A stretch of DNA of 64,000 nucleotides from Chryseobacterium vrystaatense. GTDB taxonomy: Bacteria; Bacteroidota; Bacteroidia; Flavobacteriales; Weeksellaceae. Of the stretch, positions 1 through 7,904 are shown in pieces; positions within the stretch are counted from its first letter, which is position 1; each line of letters begins with the position of its first letter. The notes below the pieces were generated by a model that saw only the letters and a program-made list of their open reading frames with translations, was not told the origin of the DNA and searched no databases. The stretch is from positions 1,096,076 through 1,160,075 of the forward strand of contig NZ_JPRI01000001.1 in assembly GCF_000737765.1 (NCBI RefSeq). The letters run 5' to 3'. The translations under genes and the position numbers were made by a program.

Positions 1-213
1 CTCATCCACCCAAAGGTTTGTGAAAAAAGGTTCTATAGAACTGGTGACTATTTTTTCACCCTTCATGTCTGCCCATATTTCCCGGCTTATCTTATCAAAA
101 TCGTCTATTCCTTTTAAGTATTCTTTAAAATTCATTTTTTTGTTTTTTTCATTAAATAATATTTTCTGTTTTGGTTCCTGTCTCGATATGGGTTCAGATA
201 AGGTAATATTCAT
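1..213 (-). CDS. unidentified protein, N-terminal part only (runs off the window)
   Basis: An open minus-strand frame enters from the left edge. Two starts are possible: ATG at 213 (71 codons visible, directly after an in-frame stop) or ATG at 135, giving a protein that begins MNFKEYLKGIDDFDKISREI. The second looks more like a natural N-terminus, because the stretch between 135 and 213 codes for a lysine-, glutamine- and asparagine-rich run. No signal peptide or family motif is visible in the available part, so I give no function. The gene diverges from the M23 peptidase to its right. Confidence 0.55.
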   Translation of the reverse strand, partial: MNITLSEPISRQEPKQKILFNEKNKKMNFKEYLKGIDDFDKISREIWADMKGEKIVTSSIEPFFTNLWVDE

Positions 214-345
214 CTTGATTTATGATCCCAACCTTTATGATGCAAATATCAATGCTGTAAACGCCAGAACTTGACGTATAAAAAACAGTTTCTTCATTAT
301 TTAAAATTTTGTAACTTTAAATAATCCTCTAAATCTAACGACCGC

Positions 346-2034
346 ATGACTGTTTTTTGCAAACTCCTGGTGATCACTTTATTCATCAATGCTTTCACAA
401 TAAAAGCTCAGAAAAACTATCCGCAAAATTATTTCCGGAATCCTTTAAACATTCCCATGCAGCTGGCTGCCAACTTTGGAGCCGTACGTACTAATCATTT
501 TCATATGGGTTTGGATTTGCGGACCAACAGCCAGGAGAACCTGAGCGTTGTGTCAGCCGCTGACGGTTATGTAAGCAGGATAAAAGTGGAACGTTACGGT
601 TTTGGAAATGCAGTTTATATTACGCATCCGAATGGCTATACCACTGTGTATGCACACCTGAATAAATATTTTGACAAACTGGACGAATATGTAAAAGAAA
701 GACAGTATAAAGATGAAAAATGGGAACAGGATATCACCTTTTCTGCCGGACAGTTTCCTGTAACCAAGGGACAGCTCATTGCTCTAAGTGGAAATACCGG
801 TGGTTCAGCAGGCCCGCATTTGCATTTTGAAATAAGAGATACAAAAACGGAAGATTGCATCAATCCTTTATTATTCGGTTTTAATATTCCGGATCAGATA
901 GCACCAATTATCAGTGGGCTTTATTGGTATGACAGACGTTTCAGTGCTTATGAGCCCGGAGCCAACGGAATTGCTGTGAAAAAAGCTGGAGGGGTATATA
1001 CAGCTGACGTCATTCAGGTTGACTCACCAATGGTAAGTTTTGGAATTAAGGCAGTAGATAAGGCCAATCAGGGGTTTAATCTCGGGATTTATCATGCAGA
1101 ATTACTAATGGATGATCGCTTGATTTACAGTTTTTCCATTGATAAAGTTAGTTATGATGATACCCGGTATTTGAATGGTTGTATAGATTATCCGAAGTTT
1201 ATTAGAGATAAAATGGGTATTCAGCATTTATCAGTTTTACCAGGAATGAAACTGAAGAATTACAGTCTCCCTGATTTAAATGGAATAATTAATCTTCAGG
1301 ATGAAGAAGTTCACAACATAGAAATTGTGCTAAAAGATGTCAATGGAAATACAAGCAGATTGAAAACAAAAATCCGTTTTAATAAAAAAATAGATAAAGT
1401 TACTCCTGCTGGTGAAATTGTAATGGCTGGCAACGGAAAAACGATTACTACACAAAATGGCGAAATCAATTTCAGCAAAAATGCAGTGTATGACACAGTG
1501 AATTTTCAAATGTATGAAAAATCAAATACTAATGCGGATGCAGTTTCAAATACTGTTGTTCTGCACTCTCCCTATATTCCGGTGCATGATGATTACACCT
1601 TAAAAATAAAACCCAACAGGAAGCTTACCAATGAAGAAAAAGGAAAAGTAGTTGCTCTTTTAGATTATGGAAGCGATACTAATGTGGTCAAAGGAAAATG
1701 GAATGGTGACAGGGTGGAAGCAGAGTTTAACAGATTGGGTACAGCAGTGCTGTTGCTAGATGAAAGTTTGCCTTCTGTTTCTTCAGGTTGGAAGGATGGA
1801 GTGTTGATCAACAGTAGCTCTTTACGATTGAAAGGAACAGTTAAAGTGGGCGACATTGTTTCATTTCGGGCAGAACTGGATGGAAAATGGCTTCGCTTTG
1901 CCCGCACTAAGGATGATTTTGTCTATATTTTTGATGAAAAATGTCCGAAAGGCTCAGGTCTGCATACTTTAAAGGTGACGACAACCAATACTGCAGGAAA
2001 TACCAATACACAAACTTTTACCTTTCAGAGATAA
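346..2034 (+). CDS. secreted M23 family metallopeptidase
   Basis: This is a 562-residue secreted protein with a signal peptide of about 21 residues ending in KAQ. Residues 35-170 form a LytM/M23 peptidase domain. The zinc ligands are visible as HMGLD (His53, Asp57) and GPHLHFE (His158, His160), with the supporting YAH at about residue 104. M23 enzymes cut peptidoglycan cross-bridges or stems, and related proteins act in cell-wall remodelling or division. The remaining 390 residues look like beta-sandwich domains. All visible catalytic residues are intact, so it is probably active, acting in the periplasm or at the surface. It stands alone, with the phenylacetate-CoA ligase-like gene 55 nt downstream. 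Confidence 0.9.
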   Translation: MTVFCKLLVITLFINAFTIKAQKNYPQNYFRNPLNIPMQLAANFGAVRTNHFHMGLDLRTNSQENLSVVSAADGYVSRIKVERYGFGNAVYITHPNGYTTVYAHLNKYFDKLDEYVKERQYKDEKWEQDITFSAGQFPVTKGQLIALSGNTGGSAGPHLHFEIRDTKTEDCINPLLFGFNIPDQIAPIISGLYWYDRRFSAYEPGANGIAVKKAGGVYTADVIQVDSPMVSFGIKAVDKANQGFNLGIYHAELLMDDRLIYSFSIDKVSYDDTRYLNGCIDYPKFIRDKMGIQHLSVLPGMKLKNYSLPDLNGIINLQDEEVHNIEIVLKDVNGNTSRLKTKIRFNKKIDKVTPAGEIVMAGNGKTITTQNGEINFSKNAVYDTVNFQMYEKSNTNADAVSNTVVLHSPYIPVHDDYTLKIKPNRKLTNEEKGKVVALLDYGSDTNVVKGKWNGDRVEAEFNRLGTAVLLLDESLPSVSSGWKDGVLINSSSLRLKGTVKVGDIVSFRAELDGKWLRFARTKDDFVYIFDEKCPKGSGLHTLKVTTTNTAGNTNTQTFTFQR

Positions 2035-2089
2035 AATATTTGGGCTCTAATTTTTTAATCGCTCAATCTTTTAATTTAATTAAATAAAT

Positions 2090-3403
2090 TTGTTACTTAA
2101 AATTAAATCATTGGAATTCTATCCGGCTATCGAAAAATCAGACCTTCAGGACATCAAAAAGTTTCAGGAACATAAACTTCGGGAACTTGTAGTTTATCTT
2201 GAAAACAATTCACCTTTTTACAAGAGACTGTTTAAAGAAAATAATATCAATATCCTTGATATTCAGACCTTGGAAGATTTGCAAAAAATTCCTACCACGA
2301 CAAAGAATGATCTGCAGGAGCATAACGATGATTTCTTTTGTATTTCACCTGATAAAATCGTAGACTACAGTACAACTTCCGGAACACTGGGAGATCCTGT
2401 TACTTTCGGACTGTCAGACAGTGATCTTGAAAGGCTGGCTTACAATGAAGCCATTTCCTTTGCCTGTGCAGGAATAAGGAAAGGAGATGTAGTCCAGATG
2501 ATCACGACAATAGACAAAAGGTTTATGGCAGGTCTGGCTTACTTTCTGGGCCTGAGAAAAATGGGAGCGAGCGTTGTGAGAATGGGGCCCGGTATTCCGG
2601 AGCTGCAGTGGGATTCTATTTTCAGATATAAACCTAAATATCTGATTACCGTTCCTTCTTTTCTTTTGAAAATGATCGATTATGCCGAAAAACATGGAGT
2701 TGATTATAAAAATTCCAGTGTTTATGGGGCAGTGTGCATTGGTGAAAGTATCAAAAATCAGGATTTTACAGATAATATTCTTTCGCAGAAGATTAAAGAG
2801 AAATGGGATATTAAGCTATTCTCTACCTATGCTTCCACGGAAATGAGTACCGCTTTCACAGAATGTGAATTTCAGACAGGAGGACATCAGCATCCTGAAC
2901 TGATCATTACCGAGATTCTTGATGATGACGAAAATCCTGTCGGTGAAGGAGAGAATGGTGAGCTAACCATTACTACCTTAGGTGTTGAAGCCATTCCTTT
3001 GCTTCGTTTCAAAACAGGAGATATTGTAAAAGCACATCATGAACCCTGTGGCTGCGGGAGAAGTACCATGAGACTTGGACCGGTTGTAGGACGAAAGCAG
3101 CAAATGATCAAATACAAAGGAACAACGCTCTATCCCCCTGCAATGAATGATATTTTAAATGATTTCAATACCATTTTGTGCTATCAGATCGTTATTCAGT
3201 CTAATGAAATAGGGCTGGATGAAATTATCATCAAATTAAGCACAGAACAGGATCATGAAACCTTTGTGAATGAAGTTCGTGATCATTTCCGCGCAAAATT
3301 GAGGGTAAGTCCTAAAATTGAAATCATTGATTTTGATATTTTGTCGAAAACTGTTTTTAATCCCAATAGCCGAAAGCCCATTACGTTTATAGATTTGAGA
3401 TAA
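2090..3403 (+). CDS. phenylacetate-CoA ligase-like adenylate-forming enzyme (aryl acid activation)
   Basis: A PaaK-like ANL-superfamily enzyme of 430-437 residues. The phosphate-binding loop is visible in YSTTSGTLGDP (about residue 93), followed by STEMSTAF and a FKTGDIV segment, then a small C-terminal domain. The family activates aryl acids with ATP to acyl-AMP and then to a thioester. Flexirubin clusters carry such a ligase, and here the likely substrate is 4-coumarate from the ammonia-lyase at 5480. There is no suitable ATG: the start is TTG at 2090 or, more likely by similarity to family N-termini (MEFYPAIEKSDLQ), TTG at 2111. The role in starter-unit activation is inferred from context. 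Confidence 0.82.
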   Translation: MLLKIKSLEFYPAIEKSDLQDIKKFQEHKLRELVVYLENNSPFYKRLFKENNINILDIQTLEDLQKIPTTTKNDLQEHNDDFFCISPDKIVDYSTTSGTLGDPVTFGLSDSDLERLAYNEAISFACAGIRKGDVVQMITTIDKRFMAGLAYFLGLRKMGASVVRMGPGIPELQWDSIFRYKPKYLITVPSFLLKMIDYAEKHGVDYKNSSVYGAVCIGESIKNQDFTDNILSQKIKEKWDIKLFSTYASTEMSTAFTECEFQTGGHQHPELIITEILDDDENPVGEGENGELTITTLGVEAIPLLRFKTGDIVKAHHEPCGCGRSTMRLGPVVGRKQQMIKYKGTTLYPPAMNDILNDFNTILCYQIVIQSNEIGLDEIIIKLSTEQDHETFVNEVRDHFRAKLRVSPKIEIIDFDILSKTVFNPNSRKPITFIDLR

Positions 3404-3455
3404 TCTTTCGTTACAAAAAAAATAGAAGGTAGCTCAGGACAATTGCTTTTTGTAC

Positions 3456-3463
3456 TACATTTG
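3456..3463 (+). promoter_or_regulatory. Bacteroidota -7 element (TACATTTG)
   Basis: The octamer TACATTTG matches the Bacteroidota sigma-A -7 consensus TAnnTTTG, 29 nt before the ATG at 3493. No good -33 TTG lies at normal spacing, so this rests on the -7 box alone. Confidence 0.4.
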
Positions 3464-3492
3464 AAACTTAAAATTTTAGAAAATTATAAACC

Positions 3493-4098
3493 ATGAGAAA
3501 ATTATTTTTGCTGTTGTTGATGGTAATTACAACAACAGCTTTTGCACAGAATCAAATTAATTTCGAATCAGGAAACTTTGATTTCTTAAAAGATCAAACC
3601 GAGGTCAATGTTCAATTGAAATTTGATCATGCTGTTTATCAGGAGAAAAATTTTACCGAAGCACAGTATATTGAAAACAGAGAAAAGGATATTACAGCAA
3701 AAAAGAATGAAGAAGTTTGGAAAAACTGGATATTTCAATGGGAAAATTTTAAGAAGTCAGAATATGTAGAGTATTTCTTTAAAGGGATCAATAGTAAATC
3801 AAAAAAAATAATTTTTAAAAATGATGTAAAGGCTAAATATACATTAATTATTGATGCAAAATGGATCTATGCAGGATGGTATGGCGGAATGATAGGTTCA
3901 CAGGAGGCGAAATTAACTTCGGAGTTAACCTTTGTGGAAACTGATAATCCTTCGAAAGTAGTGATGAGGTTACAGGCCGATAAAATTCAGGGAAAAAAGA
4001 TGAATAAAGATTTTTCCTGGGAATATGGTAGAATTGCCGCAGCTTATGAAATCACAGGAAAGAAGTTGGGGACAGAAATCAAAAAAGCTATTAAATAA
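3493..4098 (+). CDS. secreted or periplasmic protein of unknown function
   Basis: A 201-residue protein with a clear signal peptide (MRKLFLLLLMVITTTAFAQ) and no lipobox. The mature part is rich in lysine and aromatic residues, with several beta-strand-like segments (YTLIIDAKWIYAGWYGG and a later VVMRLQADKI). I do not recognise the family. It sits between the aryl ligase and the FAD enzyme and ends at a strong bidirectional terminator. A pigment role is possible only by position. Confidence 0.75.
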   Translation: MRKLFLLLLMVITTTAFAQNQINFESGNFDFLKDQTEVNVQLKFDHAVYQEKNFTEAQYIENREKDITAKKNEEVWKNWIFQWENFKKSEYVEYFFKGINSKSKKIIFKNDVKAKYTLIIDAKWIYAGWYGGMIGSQEAKLTSELTFVETDNPSKVVMRLQADKIQGKKMNKDFSWEYGRIAAAYEITGKKLGTEIKKAIK

Positions 4099-4101
4099 AA
4101 C

Positions 4102-4133
4102 AAAAGCGGTCTGAAACTCAGACCGCTTTTTTT
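4102..4133. terminator. bidirectional intrinsic terminator
   Basis: A perfect 13-bp stem (AAAAGCGGTCTGA / TCAGACCGCTTTT) with a 3-nt loop and T-runs in both directions lies between two convergent genes. It should end both the 3493-4098 transcript and the minus-strand FAD enzyme transcript. Confidence 0.92.
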
Positions 4134-5382
4134 ATGATTGTTCCTGCTGTTTTTCCAGCTTAATAAGATTCGCAAGGTTTTTAATAACAGTATCATGTTT
4201 CTTTACAAAAGGATTGTCTTTATTCCAGACATATCCTGCGAGTACAGCACATATTTTTCTCTTTACATCTTCATTTTCAGGTCTGTGAAAGAACAACTCC
4301 TGAAGATTTCCCGTATACCATTCCTTCACATAAGTAGTGAAAACATCCACCCCATAAAGGATATAATCGGTGTAATCTTTCTGCCAGTCGATTTTCTCGC
4401 CATTAAGCTGTCTCAGAGCTAATTTTGCGGCAAGCATTCCTGATTCTGTCGCGAAGGCCATTCCCGATGAGAAAACCGGGTCAAGGAACTCAGAAGCATT
4501 CCCGGTAAGCGCATATCCGTCACCGAAGAGTTGTTTTACGGAACATGAGTAATCTTTCAAATGCCTTGGTTCAAAAAGGAAATCTACATTGCCGAAACGT
4601 TTTACATAATAATCAGATAGAGAAATGGCTTTTCGTAAAGCTTCTGCAGCATCTCCATTTTCAGATAACTGATCGATATAATCGGTAGGCCCCACAATTC
4701 CAACGCTTGTATTTCCATTGGAGAAAGGAATAACCCAAAGCCATACTTCAGTTTCAATAATGTCAAAAGAAATCAAAGTTCCTTCTTCCCCTTCCTCTCT
4801 GTTGACGTCTTCTACATGAGAAAAAATAGCGGAGTGAGGAGATAGTTTTGAAGGTTTTTCAAGATCAAGAAGTCGCGGCAAAACTCTTCCGTAACCGCTT
4901 GAATCGATTACAAACCTGGAATGTATTTCTTTGGTTTCACCGTCTTTAGATTTTACAGTTGTGATAGAGTCTGTGCCGTTGAATTGAATATCAATAACTT
5001 CGGTCTCAAATTCCAGGTCAATACCTTTGTTGATCACTTCCTGGGCCAAAGTATTATCAAAATCAGCTCTTGGAACCTGCCAGGTCCAGTCCCAGCCTTC
5101 TCCAAACTTGTCGCTGAAATCAAAAATGCAAACCTCATCACCCCGTAAAAAACGGGCTCCCAGTTTTTTTTCAAAGCCCATTTTATCCAAAGCAGGAAAA
5201 AGCCCGGCCTCGTCAAAATGATCCATTACTCTGGGAATTAAGCTCTCACCTACTACAAGTCTTGGGAATTTTGTCTTTTCAACAACTTTTACGTTGACAT
5301 TGTTCTTCTTTAAGTATGAAGAAGATACGCATCCGGAAGGTCCAGCCCCGATTACGAGAACATCAACAAATTCTTTGCTCAT
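4132..5382 (-). CDS. FAD-dependent oxidoreductase of the flavin-dependent halogenase type
   Basis: A 416-residue flavoprotein. The N-terminal dinucleotide site is GAGPSGC (residues 12-18), then VVGESLIP, a GFEKKLGARF segment with Lys72 and Lys73, the WLWVIP motif (residues 214-219, matching WxWxIP of flavin-dependent halogenases), and FLDPVFSSG (from residue 299), resembling the FDP-FSSG segment of phenolic halogenases. This family chlorinates or brominates aromatic carbons with FADH2, O2 and halide. Sequence-related monooxygenases and geranylgeranyl-reductase-like enzymes are the alternatives. Many natural flexirubins are chlorinated, so a ring halogenase fits, but a ring hydroxylase cannot be excluded. 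It diverges from the tyrosine ammonia-lyase gene. Confidence 0.8.
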   Translation of the reverse strand: MSKEFVDVLVIGAGPSGCVSSSYLKKNNVNVKVVEKTKFPRLVVGESLIPRVMDHFDEAGLFPALDKMGFEKKLGARFLRGDEVCIFDFSDKFGEGWDWTWQVPRADFDNTLAQEVINKGIDLEFETEVIDIQFNGTDSITTVKSKDGETKEIHSRFVIDSSGYGRVLPRLLDLEKPSKLSPHSAIFSHVEDVNREEGEEGTLISFDIIETEVWLWVIPFSNGNTSVGIVGPTDYIDQLSENGDAAEALRKAISLSDYYVKRFGNVDFLFEPRHLKDYSCSVKQLFGDGYALTGNASEFLDPVFSSGMAFATESGMLAAKLALRQLNGEKIDWQKDYTDYILYGVDVFTTYVKEWYTGNLQELFFHRPENEDVKRKICAVLAGYVWNKDNPFVKKHDTVIKNLANLIKLEKQQEQS

Positions 5383-5410
5383 CTTGATTTTTTATTTTAA
5401 TAATAACTTC

Positions 5411-5418
5411 TATCTTTG
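5411..5418 (+). promoter_or_regulatory. -7 element (TATCTTTG) of the ammonia-lyase operon
   Basis: TATCTTTG matches TAnnTTTG and lies 61 nt before the ATG at 5480. A TTG at 5384-5386 is a possible -33 element, with slightly long spacing. It probably drives the plus-strand pigment arm. Confidence 0.6.
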
Positions 5419-5421
5419 CCG

Positions 5422-5429
5422 CAAAATTA
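5422..5429 (-). promoter_or_regulatory. divergent -7 element (TAATTTTG on the minus strand) for the halogenase-like gene
   Basis: The minus-strand octamer TAATTTTG matches TAnnTTTG, 39 nt upstream of the start at 5382. A possible -33 TTG (complement of CAA 5452-5454) lies 22 nt away. A second copy of the same octamer sits at 5452-5459. It is only 3 nt from the oppositely directed -7 box at 5411-5418. Confidence 0.5.
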
Positions 5430-5479
5430 GTGACAATTAATTAATATTTTACAAAATTAGCAACTATTACTTTTAATTG

Positions 5480-7000
5480 ATGAAAATAAGCAACTTTTTA
5501 GAACTGAAGGATTTTCAAAAAATTATCATTGAGAATGAAAAAATCGAACTGGACGGGCCACTTTTAGAGAGAGTAGAAACGAGTTTTCAGTTTTTGAAGG
5601 AGTTTTCACGAAATAAAGTAATATATGGTGTGAATACCGGTTTTGGGCCGATGGCTCAGTTTAAGATCAGTGATGAGGACACGCATCAGCTTCAGTATAA
5701 CCTTATTAGAAGCCATTCTTCAGGGATTGGAAACCCATTGCCTGCTCAGGAGGTAAAAGCCTGTATGCTGGCAAGACTCAATACACTTTCGCTTGGTAAT
5801 TCCGGAGTTCACCAATCTGTAGTTCATTTACTTAAAGAATTGATCAACAGAGATATTACACCTTTGATCTTCGAGCACGGAGGAGTGGGAGCAAGTGGAG
5901 ATTTGGTCCAGCTTGCCCACCTTGCTTTGGTATTAATCGGAGAAGGGGAAGTTTTTTACAAAGGCGAAAGAAAGCTCACAAAAGAAGTTTTTGAAGCAGA
6001 AGGATTAGAGCCGATCAAAGTAGAAATCCGTGAAGGACTTGCTTTGATGAACGGAACTTCTGTGATGTCTGGGATAGGTATTGTCAATGCCTATAAGGCC
6101 AATCAGTTGACTGATATTTCTATCAGGCTTTCCTGTGCGATCAATGAGATTGTTCAGGCTTATGATGACCATCTTTCAGAGGCCTTGAACGGCACCAAAA
6201 GGCATTATGGTCAGCAGAAAGTAGCAGAAAGAATGCGTGCGCATTTAGCAGACAGCAAATTGATCAGAAAAAGAGAAGACCATCTTTATACGCACTTTGA
6301 AGAACAGGAAAAAGTATTTAAGGAAAAAGTTCAGGAATATTATTCTTTACGATGTGTTCCGCAGATCTTAGGTCCTGTTTTAGATACTTTGCAGTATACT
6401 GAAAATGTTCTTGAAAATGAGATCAATTCAGCGAATGACAACCCGATTATCAATGTAGAGGATAAACATGTGTACCACGGTGGAAATTTCCATGGAGATT
6501 ATATTTCGCTTGAAATGGATAAACTTAAAATCGTTGTTACCAAACTTACGATGCTTGCTGAAAGACAGTTGAACTATCTTTTGAATGCAAAGATCAATGA
6601 AATCTTGCCTCCTTTCGTAAATTTAGGTAAATTAGGGTTTAATTTTGGAATGCAGGGTGTTCAGTTTACGGCAACATCAACTACAGCAGAAAGTCAGATG
6701 CTTTCGAATTCCATGTATGTACACAGTATACCTAATAATAATGATAATCAGGATATTGTGAGCATGGGAACCAACGCTGCAGTGATCTGCAGAAAAGTGA
6801 TTGAGAATGCATTTGAAGTATTGGCGATTGAAGCTATTACCATCATTCAGGCTGTAGAATATCTTGGTTTTCAGGATAAAGTTTCGTCTTCTACTAAAGA
6901 ACTGTATGACGAAATAAGAAAGATCATTCCTGCTTTCTCAGATGATATGGTGATGTATCCGTATCTGGAGGAAGTAAAGAAATATTTAAAGGCAATGTAA
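5480..7000 (+). CDS. tyrosine ammonia-lyase (aromatic amino acid lyase, HAL/TAL family)
   Basis: This 506-residue MIO-dependent enzyme deaminates tyrosine to 4-coumarate, the likely starter of the aryl polyene. The MIO-forming Ala-Ser-Gly is at residues 138-140 (GGVGASGDLVQLAH). The selectivity pair in IRSHSSG (Ser78-His79) looks like histidine ammonia-lyase. However, the protein closely resembles my recollection of the characterised tyrosine ammonia-lyase of Flavobacterium johnsoniae, which also has RSHSSG, shares most of the HGGNFHGDYISLEMDK and TSTTAESQ segments, and is tyrosine-specific. An automatic hutH label would therefore mislead. I chose ATG at 5480 over the TTG at 5477. The gene heads the plus-strand pigment genes. 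Confidence 0.9.
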   Translation: MKISNFLELKDFQKIIIENEKIELDGPLLERVETSFQFLKEFSRNKVIYGVNTGFGPMAQFKISDEDTHQLQYNLIRSHSSGIGNPLPAQEVKACMLARLNTLSLGNSGVHQSVVHLLKELINRDITPLIFEHGGVGASGDLVQLAHLALVLIGEGEVFYKGERKLTKEVFEAEGLEPIKVEIREGLALMNGTSVMSGIGIVNAYKANQLTDISIRLSCAINEIVQAYDDHLSEALNGTKRHYGQQKVAERMRAHLADSKLIRKREDHLYTHFEEQEKVFKEKVQEYYSLRCVPQILGPVLDTLQYTENVLENEINSANDNPIINVEDKHVYHGGNFHGDYISLEMDKLKIVVTKLTMLAERQLNYLLNAKINEILPPFVNLGKLGFNFGMQGVQFTATSTTAESQMLSNSMYVHSIPNNNDNQDIVSMGTNAAVICRKVIENAFEVLAIEAITIIQAVEYLGFQDKVSSSTKELYDEIRKIIPAFSDDMVMYPYLEEVKKYLKAM

Positions 7001-7073
7001 TTATTACCATTGATTAATTGTCTTACCTTAAGAATTAAAAATTAGCTTAAAAAAACTAACTAAACACTAACAC

Positions 7074-7805
7074 ATGAAATGTGCAATTATAACAGGCGGC
7101 TCCAGGGGAATTGGAAGAGCGGTCTGTATAAAACTGGCAGAAGAAAAAAACTATCATATACTCATCAACTACGCTTCAAATGAAGCAGCAGCAAAGGAAA
7201 CTTTGGCTAAAGTACAGGAACTGGGTGCTACAGGAGAAATTTTGAAGTTTGATGTAGCCAGTGCAGAAGAAAGCCTGAATGTTCTTACGGAATGGCAGGA
7301 CAGAAATCCTGATGCGATCGTTGAGGTGATTGTAAATAATGCCGGGATTACAAGAGACGGATTATTCATGTGGATGCAGAGTGAAGATTGGAACAGCGTG
7401 ATCAATACAAGTCTTAACGGCTTTTTCAATGTAACTAATTTCTTTATCCAAAAACTCCTGCGTAATAAATACGGAAGAATTATCAACATGGTCTCTGTTT
7501 CCGGAGTGAAAGGAACGGCAGGCCAAACCAATTACTCAGCAGCAAAAGGAGCTTTGGTAGGAGTTACAAAAGCCCTGGCTCAGGAAGTTGCCAAAAGAAA
7601 TATCACCGTAAATGCGGTAGCTCCGGGATTTATCAGAACTGATATGACCCAGGATTTCAATGAAGATGAGCTTAAAGCTATGATCCCTGCCAACAGATTT
7701 GGAGAAGCGGAAGAAGTAGCTGATCTGGTGGCATTTTTAGCTTCAAAGAAGGCTTCCTATATTACCGGTGAGATTGTGAATATCAACGGAGGAATCTACT
7801 CTTAA
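7074..7805 (+). CDS. 3-oxoacyl-ACP reductase (FabG-like SDR)
   Basis: A 243-residue classical short-chain dehydrogenase. It has the NADPH site GGSRGIGRA near residue 8, NNAGITRDG, a catalytic Ser in VSVSG (about residue 141), Tyr154 and Lys158 (YSAAK), and a family-typical end (INGGIYS). It should reduce the 3-oxoacyl-ACP made in each polyene extension cycle, playing the role of ApeQ in aryl polyene loci. It lies between the ammonia-lyase and the FabB-like ketosynthase, so a pigment-dedicated role is more likely than housekeeping fatty acid synthesis. Confidence 0.9.
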   Translation: MKCAIITGGSRGIGRAVCIKLAEEKNYHILINYASNEAAAKETLAKVQELGATGEILKFDVASAEESLNVLTEWQDRNPDAIVEVIVNNAGITRDGLFMWMQSEDWNSVINTSLNGFFNVTNFFIQKLLRNKYGRIINMVSVSGVKGTAGQTNYSAAKGALVGVTKALAQEVAKRNITVNAVAPGFIRTDMTQDFNEDELKAMIPANRFGEAEEVADLVAFLASKKASYITGEIVNINGGIYS

Positions 7806-7904
7806 ATAATATAACAGGATAGCAATATACCAGCGTAATAGTGTTGTTGTCATCTCATTTGGATTGCTGCATTGTTAAACGGATATTGGTAAATTAACAG
7901 AAAA
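7806..7904. repeat. degenerate copy of an intergenic palindromic repeat
   Basis: The gap between fabG-like and ketosynthase genes contains GCAATATACCAGCGTAAT near 7823-7840 and an ATTGCTGCATTGTTAA / ATATTGGTAAATTAAC part near 7863-7900. These are imperfect versions of the TACCAGTGTAACAAT palindrome seen more clearly at 9431-9477 and 24087-24140. Pairing of the two halves is poor, so membership is tentative. Confidence 0.4.

Noticed and set aside
20..274. 84-codon plus-strand frame at the left edge
   Set aside because: It lies antisense to the minus-strand frame entering from the left edge, has unusual composition and no recognisable N-terminus or family feature.
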